DNA of 64,000 nt from Pseudomonadota bacterium (GCA_021323675.1 JAJPKP010000017.1:62001-126000); one strand, 5' to 3'; shown: positions 49,027 through 58,320, numbered from the stretch's first letter. The notes: a model not told the origin generated them from the letters alone. Numbers and translations are program-made.

Positions 49027-49745
49027 ACCGGCTGCATTTGAAATTGTTCGCAACTCTGCGCGAGCGAGCGAGCGCCGCTGAACTCGAGCGCGAGTTTCCG
49101 GAGGGAACCACGGTCGAGGAAATATGGCGATCGCTGAAGCGCGAATTCCCCGCGCTGGATGGCCATCGCGACGCCGTCGGCTTCGCCGTCAACCAGGAGT
49201 ACGTCGAAGGCGACTTCCGTCCGCGCGACAACGACGAAGTCGCGTTTATACCGCCGGTCAGCGGCGGAGCATCCGCGCCAGACGATGACACGCCGTGGGC
49301 CGGATCGATAACTATCCGTCGCGATCGAATCGACGTGGCCGCACTCGAGCGCGAAGTGGCGAGCGCCGCGGCCGGAGCGATCGTGACCTTTGCCGGCACG
49401 ACCCGGCAGGACAACGCCGGCCGCAAGGTAATTCGCCTTGAGTACGAGGCTTACGAGCCGATGGCGCTTTCGGAGATGCGCAAGCTCGCACGCGAAGCGG
49501 GACGGCGATGGAAGATAGTGCGAATCGCCATCGCTCATCGCATCGGGCGGGTGGATATTGGCGAGACGTCGGTGGCGATCGCCGTCTCGGCGGCGCATCG
49601 CGCCGAAGCCTTCGAGGCATGCCGCTTCGCCATCGATCGGCTCAAAGAGATCGTGCCGATCTGGAAAAAGGAATATTTCGAGGGCGGCGAAATCTGGGTT
49701 GGCTGCCAGACGTCGCATCCCCCGGAAATCGGACATCATCACTAA
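49023..49745 (+). CDS. moaDE: Fused molybdopterin synthase (MoaD-MoaE)
   Basis: 240 residues. Residues 1-82 are MoaD-like (ubiquitin fold) ending in FIPPVSGG with G81-G82, the normal C-terminal thiocarboxylate glycines. An acidic/Pro linker 83-94 leads into a full MoaE (95-240) with AGTTR, HRIGRVDIGE, and the catalytic KK in IWKKEYFEGGEIWVG. MoaD needs a free GG end, so the fusion must be cut after Gly82, as is known for mycobacterial MoaX. No separate moaD or moaE is in the window. The last residues are three His. Confidence 0.94.
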   Translation: MNRLHLKLFATLRERASAAELEREFPEGTTVEEIWRSLKREFPALDGHRDAVGFAVNQEYVEGDFRPRDNDEVAFIPPVSGGASAPDDDTPWAGSITIRRDRIDVAALEREVASAAAGAIVTFAGTTRQDNAGRKVIRLEYEAYEPMALSEMRKLAREAGRRWKIVRIAIAHRIGRVDIGETSVAIAVSAAHRAEAFEACRFAIDRLKEIVPIWKKEYFEGGEIWVGCQTSHPPEIGHHH

Positions 49746-49786
49746 GCTTTCCGGCTTGACCACCGGCCCGTCGATGGTGGTAAGGG

Positions 49787-51052
49787 ATGGACGGGTTAAG
49801 CGCGATGGGGATGCTTTCGCCGTACCGGGTTTTGGACCTCGCCACCGAGCGCGGAGTTTTGTGCGGGCAGTTGCTCGGTGACATGGGCGCGGACGTGATC
49901 AAAATCGAGCCGCCCGGCGGGTCGCCGGCGCGGCGGCTGGGTCCGTTCGTCAACGACGAGCCGCATCCCGACCGCTCTCTCTACTGGTGGGCCTACAATC
50001 GCAACAAGCGCAGCATCACGCTCGATATCGATCGTCCGGAAGGGCGGGAACTTCTGAAACGCCTCGTTCCGGCGGCGCAGTTTCTGATCGAGTCATTCAA
50101 TCCCGGCGACATGGCGGCGCGCGGCCTTGGCTACGAAACCATGGCGGCGCTGAATCCCGCGCTGGTTTATGTGTCGATCAGCGCATTCGGACAGGACGGG
50201 CCGAAGGCGAGTTACGCCGACGCCGATTTGATAATCATGGCCGCGGGCGGCCCGCTGGTGCTGACCGGCGACGACGATCGCCCGCCCGTGCGGCTCAGCG
50301 TGCCGCAGGCGTATCTGCACGCCAGCGCGGACGCGGCGGTGGGAGCGCTCGCCGCGCATCATGAATCCGTGCGCTCGGGCCGCGGGCAGCATGTGGATGT
50401 AGCCGCGGAGCAATCGGTCGCGCTGGCGACACAATCGTACGTGCTGGCGGCGCCGCTCGGGTCGGTCGAAGCGCGCAGGATGTCGGGCGGAGTGAAATTC
50501 GGCCCGCTGGATATTCCGCTGGTATGGCCGGCGAAGGACGGCTATATCGCGCTCACCTTCCTGTTCGGTTCGGCGCTCGGCGTCTTCACGCGCAAGCTGA
50601 TGGAATATGTTTGCGCGCGCGGCTTCTGCGATGAGGCGACGCGCGACAAGGACTGGATCGCGTTCGGCGATCAACTGTTCAGCGGCGCCGAGCCGCTCAG
50701 CGAGTTCGAGCGCATCAAGCAGATCGTGATGAACTTCACGCGCAGCCACACCAAGGCGGAGTTGCTCCAGCTTGCGGTGGAGCGCGGCTTTTTGATGACG
50801 CCGATCACGACGATCGAGGAAGTGGTGAAGAGTCCGCAACTCGAATCGCGCGGCTACTGGCGCACCCTCGAACATCCCGAACTCGGCCGCCGGGTCACCT
50901 ATCCCGGTCCGTTCGCGAAATTCAGCGCGACGCCGCTCGAGTATCGCCGCCGCCCGCCGACCATCGGCGAGCATAACCGCGAAATCTACTGCGGCGAGAT
51001 GGGACTGAGCGAAGCCGAGCTTGCGAATCTTGCCGAAAGAGGAATCGTCTGA
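49787..51052 (+). CDS. Type III CoA-transferase, chain lacking the usual catalytic Asp
   Basis: 421 residues from ATG 49787; ATG 49805 or 49811 are alternatives. CaiB/BaiF fold: YRVLDLATERGVLCGQLLGDM, ADVIKIEPPGG, NRNKRSITLDIDRPEGRELL and RSGRGQHVDVAAEQS. In the place of the catalytic Asp (V-A-D-L of the family) this chain reads PQAYLHAS, with Tyr176. It is directly followed by a second CoA-transferase (stop/start share one base). A heterodimer in which one chain is structural is the likely form. Confidence 0.9.
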   Translation: MDGLSAMGMLSPYRVLDLATERGVLCGQLLGDMGADVIKIEPPGGSPARRLGPFVNDEPHPDRSLYWWAYNRNKRSITLDIDRPEGRELLKRLVPAAQFLIESFNPGDMAARGLGYETMAALNPALVYVSISAFGQDGPKASYADADLIIMAAGGPLVLTGDDDRPPVRLSVPQAYLHASADAAVGALAAHHESVRSGRGQHVDVAAEQSVALATQSYVLAAPLGSVEARRMSGGVKFGPLDIPLVWPAKDGYIALTFLFGSALGVFTRKLMEYVCARGFCDEATRDKDWIAFGDQLFSGAEPLSEFERIKQIVMNFTRSHTKAELLQLAVERGFLMTPITTIEEVVKSPQLESRGYWRTLEHPELGRRVTYPGPFAKFSATPLEYRRRPPTIGEHNREIYCGEMGLSEAELANLAERGIV

Positions 51053-52269
51053 TGGCCGACGCGCTGCCTCTCGCGGATGTAAGGATTCTCGATTTCATGT
51101 GGGTGATGGCCGGGCCGGCGGCGACCCGGATGCTCGCGGACTACGGCGCTACCGTCGTGCGGATCGAGTCGCCCACACGGGTCGATACCGCGCGCACGCT
51201 GCAGCCGTTTCACAACAACACGCCGGGACCGGATTCCTCGGGGCTGTTCGGCAACTGCAACGCGGGCAAGCTCGGCATCTCGCTCGACCTGGGCAATCCG
51301 CGCTCGCGCGAGGTGGTTTTCGATCTGCTGCGATGGGCGCAGGTGGTCACCGAATCGTTCTCGCCGAAGGCGATGCGCGCGTGGGGCTACGATTACGAAT
51401 CGCTGCGCAAGGTCAAACCCGACCTCATCATGGTGAGCACGTGCCTGATGGGCCAGAGCGGGCCGCTGTCGCGAATCGCCGGGTTCGGCAATATGGCGGC
51501 GGCGATTTCCGGTTTTCACAATCTGACCGGATGGGCCGATCGGCAGCCGGCCGGCCCGTTTGGCGCGTATACGGATTACGTGTCGCCGCGGTTCACCGCG
51601 ATGGCGATACTTGCCGCGCTCGACCATCATCGCCGCACCGGGGAAGGACAGTATATCGACCAGTCACAGGCGGAATCGTCACTGCATTTTCTCTCTCCCG
51701 CAATTCTCGATTACACGGTCAACGGCCGCATCCAGAGCCGCGCCGGAAATTCCGATCGCGAGTTCGCGCCGCACGGCGTCTATCCGGCCGCGGGCGAAGA
51801 TCGCTGGATTGCGATCGTATGCCAGAGCGATTCGCAATGGCGGTCGCTGTGTTCCGCGATCAAGCGCGCCGACCTGGCGAATGACTCGCGCCTGGCGACG
51901 GCCGCCGGACGGCGCGAGCATTCGGCGGAGATTGACGAGGCTATCTCGGCGTGGACGCGCGAGATGGGCGCGGGCGCCGCGGAGGCGTTCCTGCAATCAC
52001 GCGCCATCGCGGCGCATCAGGTGCAGAACAGCGCCCAGATAGCGCGCGACCCTCAGATGGCGCATCGCGGGCACTTCGTCGAGGTCAACCATTCGACCCT
52101 TGGCAAAACCTTCGTCGAAGGGCCTCGCGCGCGCCTTTCACGGACGCCCGCGCGGGTGCGATCGGCAGCGCCTTTCGTCGGCGAGCATACGCAGCACGTC
52201 CTCGAAAATATTCTTCACTATGACGAGGAACGCATTACCGATCTGGTCGCGGCGGGCGTGTTCGGCTGA
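51052..52269 (+). CDS. Type III CoA-transferase, catalytic chain
   Basis: 405 residues. CaiB/BaiF fold: VRILDFMWVMAGPAATRMLA, VVRIESPTR, NAGKLGISLDLGNPRSREVV and TGEGQYIDQSQAE. D175 in AYTDYVSPRF aligns with the family's catalytic Asp. The start ATG shares its A with the preceding stop. It moves CoA between carboxylic acids, as in benzylsuccinate, carnitine or oxalate metabolism. The acid is not known; nearby LLM and VOC genes suggest a small catabolic set. Confidence 0.92.
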   Translation: MADALPLADVRILDFMWVMAGPAATRMLADYGATVVRIESPTRVDTARTLQPFHNNTPGPDSSGLFGNCNAGKLGISLDLGNPRSREVVFDLLRWAQVVTESFSPKAMRAWGYDYESLRKVKPDLIMVSTCLMGQSGPLSRIAGFGNMAAAISGFHNLTGWADRQPAGPFGAYTDYVSPRFTAMAILAALDHHRRTGEGQYIDQSQAESSLHFLSPAILDYTVNGRIQSRAGNSDREFAPHGVYPAAGEDRWIAIVCQSDSQWRSLCSAIKRADLANDSRLATAAGRREHSAEIDEAISAWTREMGAGAAEAFLQSRAIAAHQVQNSAQIARDPQMAHRGHFVEVNHSTLGKTFVEGPRARLSRTPARVRSAAPFVGEHTQHVLENILHYDEERITDLVAAGVFG

Positions 52270-52299
52270 GCTCGGCCGGAATCGAACGCCTCCAGGACC

Positions 52300-52893
52300 A
52301 TGCCCAGTGCGTCACGCAGAACACCGCTGATTGCGGGCATCGTGGCTGGAGCCGGCGCGGTTCTGATTATTGTCGCGCTCGTCACCTTGGAGCGCGGTCT
52401 CTCGGCTAACCGCAACACGATCAACTTCGAGGTAGCCGCATTGCGCGCGCGGATCGATTATCTCCAGCGCGAGCTTGAAGCCTCTTCGGCGCAGATTGGC
52501 GAGCTGAAGACGCAGCTCTCGTTGACGACGGCGCTCGCCCTCGCCGCCGTTTCCCCCGACACGCGCATCGCGCGCCTGACCGGCACTGCTGCTGCCTCCG
52601 CGGCCGCGATTGTCGCACTCAGCCCCGGTAATCGCATCGCGTTCATGCAGGTAACGGGTCTTTCGCCTGCACCGCCGGGCAAGATTTATCAGGCATGGTG
52701 GATTGGCGCGCATGCGCAGGCGATGCGCGCGGGGCTGTTCGAGGCGCCCGCGGAAGGAATCGCCAAAGTGGAGCTGACGATACCGCCCGAGGGCGAGGAA
52801 ATCGCGGGCGTGACCGTTACCCTCGAACCATCGGGCGGCGGAGACAAACCCTCCGGCGCGGTCTGTCTGAAGGGCAATTTCTCTCGCCGCTAG
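52300..52893 (+). CDS. Orphan membrane protein with RskA-type C-terminal domain
   Basis: 197 residues. One membrane helix (about 9-30) is followed by a predicted coiled coil (about 40-75). The C-terminal domain (about 115-195) matches the periplasmic part of anti-sigma-K factors: FMQVTGLSPAPPGKIYQAWW and a final GVTVTLEPSGG. The sigma-binding N-terminal domain of RskA is missing and there is no sigma gene nearby. It may be a sensor remnant or a partner of another anti-sigma factor. Confidence 0.82.
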   Translation: MPSASRRTPLIAGIVAGAGAVLIIVALVTLERGLSANRNTINFEVAALRARIDYLQRELEASSAQIGELKTQLSLTTALALAAVSPDTRIARLTGTAAASAAAIVALSPGNRIAFMQVTGLSPAPPGKIYQAWWIGAHAQAMRAGLFEAPAEGIAKVELTIPPEGEEIAGVTVTLEPSGGGDKPSGAVCLKGNFSRR

Positions 52894-53033
52894 CCGCGGA
52901 GGTCGAAGGCTGGCCCTACCAGCCGGTCGCCGAGTTTGCTGCCTCTCGTGAATCTTTAGTAAATCTCGCTTCGGTCACGCTCGCGGCGAACTCTCCGGAA
53001 CCCTGAGGTTCCTTCACGAGCCTGGAGGAGCGG

Positions 53034-53801
53034 ATGTTCACAGCAATCGATCACGTGGTGGTCGTGGTGAGCGATCTCGAAGCCGCCATCCGCAATTATG
53101 CCGCCGCCGGTTTCACGGTGGTGCGCGGAGGCCGGCACAATATCGGCACCCACAATGCGCTAGTCGCGTTTGCCGATGGGTCATATATCGAGCTGATCGC
53201 GTTCCTCAATCCCGTGCCGGGCCATCCGTGGTATGCGGCGCTGGAAAAAGGCGCGGGCATCGTCGATTTCTGCATGCAGACCGACGATCTTCCTTCCGAT
53301 GCCGCCGCGATGCGCCAGGCGGGAGTGCCGATGGGCGATGCGAGCCCGATGACGCGCAAACGCCCGGACGGTTACGAGCTTGGGTGGCTTCTGTCGATTC
53401 CGGGACCGCCCTTCAACGGCCGCGTGCCGTTTCTAATCAAGGATGAAACGCCGCGCGACGAGCGCGTGCCGCGCGAACGGTCGCATCGCAACGGCGTTAC
53501 GGGGCTGAAGATCCTGACAATCGCCGTCGAAGACCCGGGAGCCGCCAGCGTCCCCTACGCGCGCGTGCTCGGCAGGCCCGGCGCCCCTATCCAGCGCGAA
53601 GAGCTTGACGGTGCGGGCGCGCGATTCGCCGTTGGTCCTCATGCAATCGACCTGGTGGCGGCCAAAAGCGCGGACGGTCCGCTGGTGGACTGGATCAGGA
53701 CGAATGGGCAGTCGCCATGTGGCGCGGTTCTTTCCGGTCCCGCGAGCGCATCGATCGATCCCGGTTCGATCGGGGGAGCGCGCTTTTCAATCGGCGGCTG
53801 A
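53034..53801 (+). CDS. Glyoxalase-like VOC protein (two-module)
   Basis: 255 residues with GGAGG at proper spacing. It begins FTAIDHVVVVVSDLEAAIRN, the first strand-helix of a VOC module, with IGTHNALVAFADGSYIELIAFL next; a second weaker module begins near GVTGLKILTIAVEDPGAASV. It resembles the glyoxalase-like domain group of hydrolases and isomerases. It is 13 bases before the LLM oxidoreductase start and in the same direction. Substrate unknown. Confidence 0.87.
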   Translation: MFTAIDHVVVVVSDLEAAIRNYAAAGFTVVRGGRHNIGTHNALVAFADGSYIELIAFLNPVPGHPWYAALEKGAGIVDFCMQTDDLPSDAAAMRQAGVPMGDASPMTRKRPDGYELGWLLSIPGPPFNGRVPFLIKDETPRDERVPRERSHRNGVTGLKILTIAVEDPGAASVPYARVLGRPGAPIQREELDGAGARFAVGPHAIDLVAAKSADGPLVDWIRTNGQSPCGAVLSGPASASIDPGSIGGARFSIGG

Positions 53802-53814
53802 AAGGAGAACGATC

Positions 53815-54792
53815 ATGGCGGGCCGGGTCAGTTTCGGATTCACGATTCCCCAGCGTGGCGTGTTGTTCGGAATCGCTACATGGCCGCAGATGATCGCGAT
53901 GGCGCGCGAGGTCGATCGGACCGCGCTGTTCGATTCGATCTGGGTGGGTGACAGCGTGATGTCAAAGCCGCGGCCGGAATCGATTGCGCTGCTCGGCGCA
54001 CTCTCGTGCGCGACCACGCGGGTGAAGCTGGGGGTGGGATGCATGGCGAGCTTTCCGATTCGCGACCCGATCGTATTCGCGCTGCAGTGGGCGACGCTCG
54101 ATTTGATTTCCGGCGGCAGGATGCTGCTTGCGGTGTGCACCGGAATCGTCGCGGGCGGAGTGAGCGCGCGTGAGGGCCAGCCATGGGAAATCAAGGACAG
54201 CTCGCGCGGGAACCGGATGGCGGAGAATATCGAGATCTGCCGGCGGTTGTGGAGCGAGGAAAACGTCACCTTTGCGGGTAAGTATCGATCCTTCAGCAAT
54301 GTCACGATCAATCCCCGGCCAATCCAGCAGCCCTGCCCGATATGGATCGCCGCGAACCCCCAACCGCACGAAGCCGAGAAGCCGCTCAGGCGCGTGGTGC
54401 GACTTGCGGACGGATGGATGTCGGCGAATGCGTTCCCGGGCCTGTTCGCGGCGAACTGGGAAAAGCTCTCGGTCTATCTGAAAGAGGCTGGCAAGGATCC
54501 CTCCACCTATCCGACCATCGCCTACCACAACATCAACATCAATCCGGACCGGCAGGCGGCGCTGGAGGAATCGAAGCGCTTCCTCGACGAATATTACGGG
54601 CCGGTGTTCGCTCCGCAGATGGTCGAAGGATGGACGGCGGCGGGCACCCCAGGCCAGTGCGCCGAAGACCTGCGCGCGATGGTCCGGGCGGGCGCGAAGC
54701 AGATTGCGCTGCGCATCACGTCATGGGATCAGCAGGGCCAGTATCAGCGCCTGGTGCACGAGGTCCTGCCGCTGGTGAACAATTCGCTTTAG
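53815..54792 (+). CDS. LLM-class flavin-dependent oxidoreductase
   Basis: 325 residues from ATG 53815, preceded by AAAGGAG; the longer frame from 53605 overlaps the VOC gene. Luciferase-like barrel: SFGFTIPQRGVLFGIATWPQ, FDSIWVGDSVMSKPRPESIA, TTRVKLGVGCMASFPIRDP and PCPIWIAANPQPHEAEKPLR. It differs from the 18881 protein in the active-site segments, so a different substrate is expected. A TPGQCAEDLRAMVRAGAKQ segment closes the barrel. Confidence 0.92.
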   Translation: MAGRVSFGFTIPQRGVLFGIATWPQMIAMAREVDRTALFDSIWVGDSVMSKPRPESIALLGALSCATTRVKLGVGCMASFPIRDPIVFALQWATLDLISGGRMLLAVCTGIVAGGVSAREGQPWEIKDSSRGNRMAENIEICRRLWSEENVTFAGKYRSFSNVTINPRPIQQPCPIWIAANPQPHEAEKPLRRVVRLADGWMSANAFPGLFAANWEKLSVYLKEAGKDPSTYPTIAYHNININPDRQAALEESKRFLDEYYGPVFAPQMVEGWTAAGTPGQCAEDLRAMVRAGAKQIALRITSWDQQGQYQRLVHEVLPLVNNSL

Positions 54793-54829
54793 GGCGGCCG
54801 GGAAAAGACTTCGCGATGAATGAACGAGA

Positions 54830-55756
54830 TCAGGAGGGCGTGCCGAGCGGCACTGTCCCCTGAATCGCGACGGCTTTGGCGGGAGCCTCTTCCGCCACGA
54901 TCGCGCATAGATCCTGGTACAGGCGGACGCCGGCGGCCGTGAAGAACGCCACCGTCGCGTAAGTGACCGCTACCGCGAACAAGTCGATCATGAAGATGGT
55001 CGCGGCGATTGAATCCGTCATCACCCCGACCGGGCCCAGCAGCAGGCTGACGATGATGAAGACGGTGGCGGCCCACGAGTTGTAACCCGACCATACCGCC
55101 AGAAACACCACAACTCGAGTCGCAACCTTGAAGAATCGCCCGCGCATCAGATCGCGGCTGAAGAGCAGCGCAAACCAGCTATGGCGATCGTCGAACACGA
55201 GCGCATATTGCGTGAAATAGAGCCATACATAGGCCAGCAGCCCCGGCACGACGAGCAGCGCTATGCCGACCAGAGTCGCGAGCCACTGCAGCAACACCAC
55301 CAGCGCGAAGGCGGGAGCGAGCTGAACCGCACGGCGATACACCGCGAGCCATTCGGAGAGCAGGTCGGCCTCGCGCGTCTTCGCTTGAATTCTTTGCAGA
55401 GCACACAGAACCACGAGCTTCAGCGCGAACGTGATCAGGATCAGCAGAGGATGCAGCGTGACATAGAACCATACCGGGTAGATCGGCCGGCCTTGGTTGC
55501 GCTCGGGATGCATCGGCACCTGCACGGGCGAGTAGCCGATCGTCTGCCCGCCGGCGCCTTCGAAAGTCTGCGCGACACGATGCTGCAGGTTGAGCGCATC
55601 GGGCAAAAGCGACAGCGCGGCAGCCAGGACAAAGGGAGCAATAACGATGGCAAGGACATCCCAATTGCCGCGGAGATCGTTTACCGCATTGGCAAGGTAA
55701 ATGAAGCTGCTCTTGAGCCGCGTCTGCGCCACGCGGCTAGAGGTTGTCATCCTCAC
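54830..55756 (-). CDS. Multi-pass membrane protein of unknown function
   Basis: 308 residues with about five or six hydrophobic helices: VLAIVIAPFVLAAALSLLPD, PLLILITFALKLVVLCALQ, APAFALVVLLQWLATLVGIA with VPGLLAYVWLYFTQYALVF next, AATVFIIVSLLLGPVGVMT and FMIDLFAVAVTYATVAFF. The middle segment VVPGLLAYVWLYFTQYALV resembles a motif in glycerophosphoryl-diester/UPF0259-like membrane proteins. It is alone on its strand between two rightward units. Confidence 0.8.
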   Translation of the reverse strand: MRMTTSSRVAQTRLKSSFIYLANAVNDLRGNWDVLAIVIAPFVLAAALSLLPDALNLQHRVAQTFEGAGGQTIGYSPVQVPMHPERNQGRPIYPVWFYVTLHPLLILITFALKLVVLCALQRIQAKTREADLLSEWLAVYRRAVQLAPAFALVVLLQWLATLVGIALLVVPGLLAYVWLYFTQYALVFDDRHSWFALLFSRDLMRGRFFKVATRVVVFLAVWSGYNSWAATVFIIVSLLLGPVGVMTDSIAATIFMIDLFAVAVTYATVAFFTAAGVRLYQDLCAIVAEEAPAKAVAIQGTVPLGTPS

Positions 55757-55929
55757 CGATCCAAGACAAGTGCGCTGCGGCTCAGGATCGAAAGCCGGGC
55801 TTCGAAAAGACGCGCGAGTTTTTGAACGCCGCGATGGTGTTTTCCGTTCCAGGCTGCCTCATTTGACGGCGCCTTACGCTAGCGCGAAGATAGTTGTTCC
55901 GACCCGCTTCAGTCGCCAGGAGTAGAGCG

Positions 55930-56181
55930 ATGACGGATGCCGACCGAAAAGCAGCAATCGAGCATGAAAACAAGATGATCAGGCGGCTGCGTTTCCTGGT
56001 CGATCTGACCTTCGCGACCATCGCGCAGGACTACGACATGACCCTCGACCAGGCCTGGGAGCACGTGCTGGCTCTCAAAGGCGCGGCAGTTTCGATGTTC
56101 CCCGGCAAGGACGAGGCCTTTGACCTCATCTACCTGCCCCGCTTTTCGCGACTTCTGGCGGAGCGCTTCGGTGCGAACTAG
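55930..56181 (+). CDS. Small helical protein of unknown function
   Basis: 83 residues from ATG 55930, with AGGAG eight bases upstream; an earlier in-frame start at 55894 has no such site. It reads as a helical protein: RKAAIEHENKMIRRLRFLVD, FATIAQDYDMTLDQAWEHVL and FDLIYLPRFSRLLAERFG. No Cys, no membrane segment. It stands 30 bases before nagA. No family is recognised. Confidence 0.7.
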   Translation: MTDADRKAAIEHENKMIRRLRFLVDLTFATIAQDYDMTLDQAWEHVLALKGAAVSMFPGKDEAFDLIYLPRFSRLLAERFGAN

Positions 56182-56211
56182 CCCATCGCCCCGCTTTGTC
56201 CGATTCGATCG

Positions 56212-57339
56212 ATGAGCCGTCACGCCTTGAGAACGCTGAGCGGTGAAATCGCCCAGCCGGACGGGACGCTCACGCGAGGACAGATAACTTTCTCCGATCG
56301 GATCGTAGAAGTTCATCCGGCTCCCGCTTCGAGCAACGATTACATCCTTCCCGGATTCATCGACCTGCAAGTGAACGGGTCGCACGGAATCGACGTAATG
56401 ACGGCGGCGCCCGGCGCCCTTTTCGAAATCGGGCGAAAACTGGCCCGCGAGGGCACGGCCGCGTGGCTTCCCACGGTGGTGACCTCGCCGTTGGAACGAA
56501 TCGAGCGCGCGCACGGCGCAATCAGGGAGGCCGCGGCTGAGCAAGGCGCGGAAAGCGGCGCGGCGGCAATTCTCGGCATGCATCTCGAGGGACCGTTCAT
56601 CTCGCCTCGGCGCCTCGGGGCTCATCCCGCCCTTAACCTGGATCCTCGCGGCGAGGCTTTTGAGCGAGTGCTCGCGCTCGAATCGCTCAAGTTGATCACG
56701 ATTGCTCCCGAGCTGCCCGGCGCGATCGATGCAACCAGGAGGCTGGTCGCGCGCCGTGTCGCGGTATCGATAGGGCATACCGACGCGACGCTCGAAGAAG
56801 CGCGCGCGGCAATCGCCTCCGGCGCGACGATGTTTACGCACGTGTTCAACGCGATGCGCCCGCTGAATCATCGCGACCCCGGCGTGATAGCCGCGGCGCT
56901 CGGCCCCTCCGCCGCGCGATCCGCCTTCATTCCCGATGGCGTGCACGTGCATCCCGAGATGCTTCGGCTCGCTTGGCGATCGCGCGGTACGCCCGGGATG
57001 ATGCTGACGACGGACAAGGTGGCGCTTGCGGGAACCGAGAATGGCGCAGGCGTCGAGATCGGGCGGGCTCGCGCGCGAATCGAACGCGGGGCCGCGCGCC
57101 TGCAGGACGGCACCCTGGCGGGAAGCATCATCTCGATGCTCGATGGAGTGCGGCTGATGGCAGGAGAGGTGGGCGTGCCGCTGGCCGAGGCCGCGGTGAT
57201 GGCGGCGACCAATCCGGCCGCGGTGCTCGGGCTTCGCGATCGCGGCAGGCTCGTACAGCGATGCTGGGCTGATCTGATAATCTTGAATCGCCAGCTTGAA
57301 TTGAAAGCGGTGTTCATCAGCGGGCGCGAGCTCGGCTAG
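56212..57339 (+). CDS. nagA: N-acetylglucosamine-6-phosphate deacetylase
   Basis: 375 residues in the amidohydrolase fold. Segments: YILPGFIDLQVNGSHGIDVM, GMHLEGPFISPRRLGAHPAL (metal Glu region), VSIGHTDATLEEARAAIASG (His) and FTHVFNAMRPLNHRDPGVIA. MMLTTDKVALAGTENGAG (catalytic Asp in TTDKV) and a final RCWADLIILN complete it. It removes acetyl from GlcNAc-6-phosphate in cell-wall sugar recycling. Neither nagB nor a GlcNAc transporter is nearby. Confidence 0.93.
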   Translation: MSRHALRTLSGEIAQPDGTLTRGQITFSDRIVEVHPAPASSNDYILPGFIDLQVNGSHGIDVMTAAPGALFEIGRKLAREGTAAWLPTVVTSPLERIERAHGAIREAAAEQGAESGAAAILGMHLEGPFISPRRLGAHPALNLDPRGEAFERVLALESLKLITIAPELPGAIDATRRLVARRVAVSIGHTDATLEEARAAIASGATMFTHVFNAMRPLNHRDPGVIAAALGPSAARSAFIPDGVHVHPEMLRLAWRSRGTPGMMLTTDKVALAGTENGAGVEIGRARARIERGAARLQDGTLAGSIISMLDGVRLMAGEVGVPLAEAAVMAATNPAAVLGLRDRGRLVQRCWADLIILNRQLELKAVFISGRELG

Positions 57340-57446
57340 AGAAGTGCGCGCGGCGCCGGTGACGGTCCGATGCGGTCCGTATCCCGCACACCTGAATTCA
57401 CGCGGCTTGGAAGTCTGCAGTAACGGAGACAAAAGGAGAAAAATAA

Positions 57447-58292
57447 ATGCCGCTGAACAGAGCGTGCATCGGGAAGGAGTTTCCCCCGATGATCACCGAA
57501 GTTGCGCTCGATGCGACGCAAAAATATGCGCGGGCCTGCAACGACGACAACCCCGCGTTTTTCGACGCCAGTCGGCCGGGCGGGATCGTCGCGCCGCCGA
57601 TGTTCGCAGTCGTGGTTACCTGGCCGTCAACGATGACCGCGGTGATGGATCCCGAGGTTGGCGCCGACCTGCTCAGGCTGGTGCACGGCGAACAGGACAT
57701 GAGTTTTCTCGCCCCCATCAGGCCCGGAGATAAAGTCTCCTCGCGCGCAAAGATAGTCGCGATCGAAACCAAGGCGACCGGCGAAACGATGACCGTGGAG
57801 TTGTTAGCCGAAAACCAGAATGGTACACCCGTCAATCGTTCCGTCTTCAGCGCCTTCATTCGCGGCGGCGGCAAACGCTCCGCCCCGGCTGAATCGCGCG
57901 AAGAAAGCGACGAGCGCGGCGAGCCGATGATTACCGTGGCCCAGGCGATAGATCCTGACCAGACCTTTCGCTACGCGGAAGCTTCGGGCGACCGCAACCC
58001 AATCCATGTTGACGAAAATGTCGCCAGGATGGCGGGGCTGCCGGGAATTATCGTGCATGGCTTGTGCACCATGGCGTTCGTCTCGAAGGTGGCAATCGAC
58101 CATCTATGCGGGGGAACACCGGAGCGCCTGGCGCGGCTGCGCGCCAGATTCTCGCGCCCGGTGCGACCGGGCCAAACCATCACCACCAGGGTCTGGCAAC
58201 AGACGGGCTCGACGGGCTGTTACGTTTACGAAACCTGCAATCCCGAGGGTCAACCCGTGATTCGCGGCGGGCTTATCGAGGTACGGGCCTGA
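57447..58292 (+). CDS. Double hot-dog MaoC-type dehydratase
   Basis: 281 residues in two hot-dog modules. The N-terminal one: NRACIGKEFPPMITEVALDA and KYARACNDDNPAFFDASRPG, the FAS1-like dehydratase type with degenerate motif. The C-terminal one contains the hydratase-2 motif YAEASGDRNPIHVDENVARM and GLPGIIVHGLCTMAF. The arrangement is like (R)-specific enoyl-CoA hydratases of the HtdX/Z kind. It acts on an acyl-CoA or ACP substrate. AGGAG lies upstream of the start. Confidence 0.9.
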   Translation: MPLNRACIGKEFPPMITEVALDATQKYARACNDDNPAFFDASRPGGIVAPPMFAVVVTWPSTMTAVMDPEVGADLLRLVHGEQDMSFLAPIRPGDKVSSRAKIVAIETKATGETMTVELLAENQNGTPVNRSVFSAFIRGGGKRSAPAESREESDERGEPMITVAQAIDPDQTFRYAEASGDRNPIHVDENVARMAGLPGIIVHGLCTMAFVSKVAIDHLCGGTPERLARLRARFSRPVRPGQTITTRVWQQTGSTGCYVYETCNPEGQPVIRGGLIEVRA

Positions 58293-58320
58293 ACATCAGC
58301 CGGAGGCTTTACAGGGCGCT

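Noticed and set aside
55909-57432. 507-residue open frame on the minus strand
   Set aside because: It is antisense to nagA and the small helical protein; peptide composition is Arg/Gly-rich.
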